This document shows, piece by piece, positions 33,475-36,411 of a stretch of DNA of 36,411 bases (within the stretch, counting starts at the first letter, position 1; each line of letters begins with the position of its first letter). The position numbers and the translations under genes are program-made. Below the pieces are notes generated by a model. The model had not been told where the DNA came from. It worked only from the letters and a program-made list of their open reading frames with translations, and did not search any database. The DNA comes from Acidobacteriota bacterium (GTDB lineage Bacteria; Acidobacteriota; Thermoanaerobaculia; UBA5066), in the NCBI GenBank assembly GCA_030278895.1, contig JARXKK010000002.1, positions 1 through 36,411 on the forward strand, read 5' to 3'.

Positions 33475-34256
33475 GGCGCGGGCGTTCCCCAGTGGTCCTT
33501 CACGCGAACCTTCGACGACAGGTGCGCGACGTCGCGCGGGGTATCCCGCGTGACGTGGATCTCCCACCAGAGCCTGAAGATGTTCATCCCCGTCACGAAC
33601 AGGCGCCGGAAGTTGAAGAACTGAGACTTCCCGGCGACGCGGTGATAGTGGTGAACGGGAAAATCCACGAAGCGGAAGCCCGCCAGCTCGAGCTTCTTGA
33701 CGAGCTCGAGGCAGATGACGCCGCTCGAATGCCGTAGCTCGATGACGCCGAGTGCCGACCGGCGGACGAGCCGGAAGTCGCAGTCCACGTCGCGCACGTG
33801 GAACTGGAAGAGGATCCGCATGAGGACGACGTAGACCTTGCCGATCACAACACGGTGAAGCGGATCCGAGCGCGAGATCTTGTAACCGTTGACGACGTCG
33901 ACGCCCTCCTGGAGGACGGGGAGAAACTTCCGAAGCTCGAGGACGTCGTACTGGCCGTCGCCGTCCGTGTAGAAGACGAGGTCCATCGCGGCCTCCGAGA
34001 AGCCCGAGCGCAGCGCCGCGCCGTATCCGCGGTTCGTGCCGTGATAGACGACCCGGAGAGCGGGATACGACTTCCGGAGCTCTTCCAGGATGGCCGCGCT
34101 GTTGTCCTTCGAGCCGTCGTCGATGACGAGGATCTCGAACGCGCGGCCGGATTCCGCTCCGACGAGGTTCGCCGCCGCGACCAACGAGCCGATCGTGGCC
34201 GCGTCGTTGAAGCACGGGAAGAACATCGTGAGGCTGGGGAGGGCGTCCGTCGGCAC
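33471..34256 (-). CDS. Family 2 glycosyltransferase
   Basis: The 261-residue protein has the GT-A pattern: SLTMFFPCFNDAATIGSLV (8-26), FEILVIDDGSKDNSA (near 40-54), HGTNRGYGAALRSGF, and YTDGDGQYDVLELRKFLPVL, where DGDGQ includes the metal-binding DxD. Later comes DVDCDFRLVRRSAL and VHHYHRVAGKSQFFNF, which are typical of polyprenyl-phosphate glucosyl/mannosyl transferase relatives. There are no terminal membrane helices. GTG 34256 has TAGAAT 6 bases upstream and no Shine-Dalgarno sequence. It is coupled to the DegT aminotransferase, suggesting transfer of an amino sugar. Donor and acceptor are unknown. Confidence 0.92.
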   Translation of the reverse strand: MPTDALPSLTMFFPCFNDAATIGSLVAAANLVGAESGRAFEILVIDDGSKDNSAAILEELRKSYPALRVVYHGTNRGYGAALRSGFSEAAMDLVFYTDGDGQYDVLELRKFLPVLQEGVDVVNGYKISRSDPLHRVVIGKVYVVLMRILFQFHVRDVDCDFRLVRRSALGVIELRHSSGVICLELVKKLELAGFRFVDFPVHHYHRVAGKSQFFNFRRLFVTGMNIFRLWWEIHVTRDTPRDVAHLSSKVRVKDHWGTPAP

Positions 34257-34262
34257 GCTCAG

Positions 34263-34268
34263 ATTCTA
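34263..34268 (-). promoter_or_regulatory. Candidate -10 element for leaderless glycosyltransferase-degT mRNA
   Basis: TAGAAT on the minus strand ends 6 bases before GTG 34256. The divergent rpiB element lies 12 bases away on the other strand. Confidence 0.45.
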
Positions 34269-34280
34269 TCGGGGCGGACG

Positions 34281-34286
34281 TAGACT
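34281..34286 (+). promoter_or_regulatory. Candidate -10 element before rpiB
   Basis: TAGACT ends 9 bases before ATG 34296, followed by TCCCCCACC and no Shine-Dalgarno sequence. The same GTAGACT string occurs at 21647-21653. Confidence 0.4.
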
Positions 34287-34295
34287 TCCCCCACC

Positions 34296-34736
34296 ATGAA
34301 AATCGCTCTCGGATCCGATCACGCCGGCTTCGCCTACAAGGAGAAGATCAAGGCTCTGCTGCTTGCCTCGGGGCACACGGTGAAGGACTGCGGGACGTCC
34401 TCCCTGGCCATGGTCGACTACCCGCTCTTCATCCGGCCCGCGGCCGAAGCGGTGGCGCGGGGAGAATGCGAGCGCGCGATCGTGCTCGGAGGCTCCGGGA
34501 ACGGCGAGGCCATCGTCGCGAACAAGGTGAAGGGCGTGCGCTGCGCACTCTGCTGGAACGAGGCCACCGCGAAAGCCTGCCGGGAGCACAACGACGCGAA
34601 CGTCCTGTCGCTCGGGGAGAGGATGATCACCGAGGAGATGGCGCTCGCGATCGTGCGCATCTTCCTCGCGACACCCTTCGACCCGGCGGCGGGCGGCGGC
34701 CGCCACGCCCGGCGGATCGCCATGATCGAGCCATGA
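34296..34736 (+). CDS. rpiB: Ribose 5-phosphate isomerase B (RpiB/LacAB family)
   Basis: The 146-residue protein interconverts ribulose 5-phosphate and ribose 5-phosphate, or is a related aldose-ketose isomerase. It has MKIALGSDHAGF (1-12, with D8 and H9), VDYPLF, LGGSGNGEAIVANKVKGVRCALCWNEATAKACREHNDANVLSLGERM. The loop GGSGNGE (65-71) is the mycobacterial-type form, in which a glutamate (here E71) acts as the base, instead of the cysteine in the CGTG loop of E. coli RpiB. ATG 34296 is unambiguous. The last codons and stop lie in an 11-base tandem duplication. Ribulose 5-phosphate is also the KdsD substrate. Confidence 0.93.
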   Translation: MKIALGSDHAGFAYKEKIKALLLASGHTVKDCGTSSLAMVDYPLFIRPAAEAVARGECERAIVLGGSGNGEAIVANKVKGVRCALCWNEATAKACREHNDANVLSLGERMITEEMALAIVRIFLATPFDPAAGGGRHARRIAMIEP

Positions 34737-34740
34737 TCGA
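34719..34740 (+). repeat. Perfect 11-base tandem duplication at the end of rpiB
   Basis: GCCATGATCGA occurs twice in direct succession (34719-34729 and 34730-34740). The stop codon TGA of rpiB lies in the second copy. Removing one copy would end the protein one residue earlier at TAA. Confidence 0.85.
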
Positions 34741-34765
34741 ATAACCCCTCGGGGGCGCGCGGGCC

Positions 34766-34774
34766 TGCTATCGT
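34766..34774 (+). promoter_or_regulatory. Candidate extended -10 before the ABC-F gene
   Basis: TGCTATCGT (TG-n-TATCGT) ends 9 bases before ATG 34784, with CCGCCGCCC between and no Shine-Dalgarno sequence. Confidence 0.4.
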
Positions 34775-34783
34775 CCGCCGCCC

Positions 34784-36411
34784 ATGATCGCGCTCTCCGG
34801 CATCAACAAGCAGTACGGCCGGCAGGTCCTGTTCGTCGACGCGTCGTTCCAGCTGAACACCGGCGAGAAGATCGGCCTCGTCGGGCCGAACGGGGCCGGA
34901 AAGACGACGATCTTCCGCCTCATCACGGGCGAGGAGCACGCCGACGACGGCGACGTTTCGGTGCCGAAGAAGCTCTCCATCGGCTACTTCAAGCAGGAGA
35001 TCGACGAGATGTCGGGCCGGCCCGTCCTCGACGAGGCGATCGCCGGGAGCGGACGCCTCGGCGACCTCCACCACGAGCTCATGGAGCTCGAGCACGCGCT
35101 CGGAGATGCGGCTCGAGCGGGCGAACTCGACACGTTGCTGGCTCGTTTCGGCGAGGTCCAGGGGGAATACCAGCAGCGCGGCGGCTACGAGCTGGAGGCC
35201 CGCGCGCGCGAGGTGCTCCACGGGCTCGGTTTCGCGGACGCGCTCATCGACGGAGACGTCGGCGCCCTCTCGGGCGGCTGGAAGATGCGCGTCGCGATGG
35301 CGAAGGTGCTTCTCGGCAGGCCCGACGTCCTCCTCATGGACGAGCCGACGAACCACCTGGACATCGAGTCGATCCTCTGGCTCGAGGAATACCTCAAGGG
35401 CTACCCGGGCTCTCTCCTCATGACCTGCCACGACCGGGACTTCATGAACCGCGTCGTCACGAAGGTGGTCGAAATCGACGCCGGCGAGACCGTGACCTAC
35501 TCCGGCAACTACGACTTCTACGAGAGGGAGCGCGTGCAGCGCGAGAACCAGCGCGAGGCCGCCTTCGCCCGCCAGCAGGCGATGCTCGCGAAGGAAAACC
35601 GGTTCATCGAGCGCTTCCAGACGCACGCCTCGAAGGCCGCCCAGGTGCAGAGCCGCGTGAAGAAGCTCGAGAAGATCGAGACGATCGAGCTGCCGAAAAA
35701 GCGCGCCGTCGTGCGCTTCGACTTCAAGGCGCCGGCCCGCTCGGGTGACGACGTCGCGGTCCTCGCGAAGCTGTCGAAGAGCTATGGAGACAGGCGCATT
35801 TACGACGGCTTCGACTTCCTCATCCGCCGCGGGGAGCGCTGGTGCGTGATGGGCGTCAACGGCGCCGGTAAGTCCACGCTCCTGAAGATGGTCGCGGGCA
35901 TGCTGTCGCCCGACGGCGGCTCGGTGCGGGTCGGCGCGAGCGTCAAACTGGGCTACTTCTCACAACAGGCGCTCGACGTTCTGGACCCCGAGCTGACGGT
36001 GCTCGAGCAGGTCCAGAAGGATTTCCCCGCGGCCGGCATCGGCGTTCTTCGCGCGCTCGTCGGCGCCTTCCAGTTTTCCGGCGACGACGTCGACAAGAAG
36101 GTCCGCTTCCTCTCGGGCGGCGAGAAGTCACGCCTCGTCATGGCGCGCATGCTTTTCGACCCGCCGAACTTCCTCGTTCTGGACGAGCCCACGAACCACC
36201 TCGACCTCGCGACCAAGGAGATGCTCGTCGAGGCGCTCTCGAAGTTCGACGGAACGATGCTGTTCGTGTCCCACGACCGCGCGTTCCTCCGCGGGCTCTC
36301 GAACCGGGTCCTCGTCCTCTCCGAGAACGACTCGACCGATCCTCCTCACGCCTACGGGGGCTCCTACGTCGAATGGGTCTCGCGCACGGGGCATGAGGCG
36401 CCGGGCGTCCA
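34784..36411 (+). CDS. ABC-F family ATPase, partial (C-terminus beyond window)
   Basis: The frame is open from ATG 34784 to the right edge, giving 542 residues. It has two ABC domains in one chain and no membrane segments, as in ABC-F proteins (EttA, Uup, YheS), which act on ribosomes. Domain 1: Walker A GPNGAGKTT (34-42), signature LSGGWKMR, LLMDEPTNHLD. A charged helical P-site interaction linker (about 240-310; YERERVQRENQREAAFARQQA, then SRVKKLEKIE). Domain 2: GVNGAGKST, LSGGEKSRLVMA, LVLDEPTNHLDLATKEML, FVSHDRAFL. Family-typical catalytic Glu residues are present in both. The likely role is relief of stalled ribosomes; resistance-type ABC-F function cannot be excluded. The missing part is probably a short C-terminal extension. 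Confidence 0.92.
   Translation, partial: MIALSGINKQYGRQVLFVDASFQLNTGEKIGLVGPNGAGKTTIFRLITGEEHADDGDVSVPKKLSIGYFKQEIDEMSGRPVLDEAIAGSGRLGDLHHELMELEHALGDAARAGELDTLLARFGEVQGEYQQRGGYELEARAREVLHGLGFADALIDGDVGALSGGWKMRVAMAKVLLGRPDVLLMDEPTNHLDIESILWLEEYLKGYPGSLLMTCHDRDFMNRVVTKVVEIDAGETVTYSGNYDFYERERVQRENQREAAFARQQAMLAKENRFIERFQTHASKAAQVQSRVKKLEKIETIELPKKRAVVRFDFKAPARSGDDVAVLAKLSKSYGDRRIYDGFDFLIRRGERWCVMGVNGAGKSTLLKMVAGMLSPDGGSVRVGASVKLGYFSQQALDVLDPELTVLEQVQKDFPAAGIGVLRALVGAFQFSGDDVDKKVRFLSGGEKSRLVMARMLFDPPNFLVLDEPTNHLDLATKEMLVEALSKFDGTMLFVSHDRAFLRGLSNRVLVLSENDSTDPPHAYGGSYVEWVSRTGHEAPGV

Noticed and set aside
34745-34754. CCCCTCGGGG as a terminator of rpiB
   Set aside because: The palindrome has a 4-bp stem with a 2-base centre and no T tract, too small for an intrinsic terminator.
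1-36411. CRISPR arrays, tRNA/rRNA genes, insertion sequences, integrases or prophage genes
   Set aside because: No regularly spaced repeats, no tRNA or rRNA-like stretches noticed and no transposase or integrase motifs in any convincing frame.

Overview
The window is a high-GC, gene-dense bacterial chromosome segment with about 29 protein genes, no RNA genes, no CRISPR array and no insertion sequence. No gap between genes exceeds about 100 bases. Three Kdo-synthesis genes (kdsA, kdsD, kdsC), an LpxH-type lipid A phosphatase and a predicted lipoprotein indicate a Gram-negative, lipopolysaccharide-making cell. The GC content, the large sigma-54 regulator with TPRs, the TMTC-like protein and the secreted protease with repeated beta-sandwich domains would fit an Acidobacteriota (Thermoanaerobaculia-like) genome. 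That placement is inference only.

Layout. Bases 1-2420 (minus): a half-size asparaginase, a DEAD-box helicase with a DbpA-type RNA-binding tail, and the start of a 2[4Fe-4S] ferredoxin. Bases 2464-14855 (plus): kdsA; a YtrA-type GntR regulator with its own promoter and operator, an ABC ATPase and an ABC-2 permease fused to a beta-propeller; kdsD; a TPR membrane protein; a PAP2 enzyme; kdsC; nrdR; hsp20, lon, thiL and a DUF2062 protein, mostly joined by 4-base overlaps or gaps of a few bases. Bases 14865-21638 (minus): methyltransferase, a 1315-residue sigma-54 activator, and a TMTC-like membrane protein with TPRs. Bases 21660-24470 (plus): a multi-pass GPI-mannosyltransferase-like enzyme, a family 2 glycosyltransferase and a YdjC/ChbG deacetylase. 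Bases 24463-26585 (minus): lpxH and aroA. Bases 26660-29650 (plus): a secreted subtilisin with a P domain. Bases 29623-32361: a second divergent methyltransferase/mannosyltransferase pair plus a lipoprotein. Bases 32347-34256 (minus): glycosyltransferase and DegT aminotransferase. Bases 34296-36411 (plus): rpiB and an ABC-F ATPase cut by the window edge.

The dominant theme is the cell envelope: Kdo and lipid A supply, polyprenol-linked sugar transfer, sugar amination and deacetylation, and phosphatase steps. Protein quality control (hsp20, lon) and central metabolism (aroA, thiL, rpiB) sit between.

The most striking non-coding pattern is that many genes have a -10-like hexamer only 6-10 bases before the start codon and no Shine-Dalgarno sequence, which suggests leaderless mRNAs. 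Two divergent promoters appear to share one symmetric -10 element, and one gene seems to begin at an ACG codon placed exactly where this architecture predicts a start.
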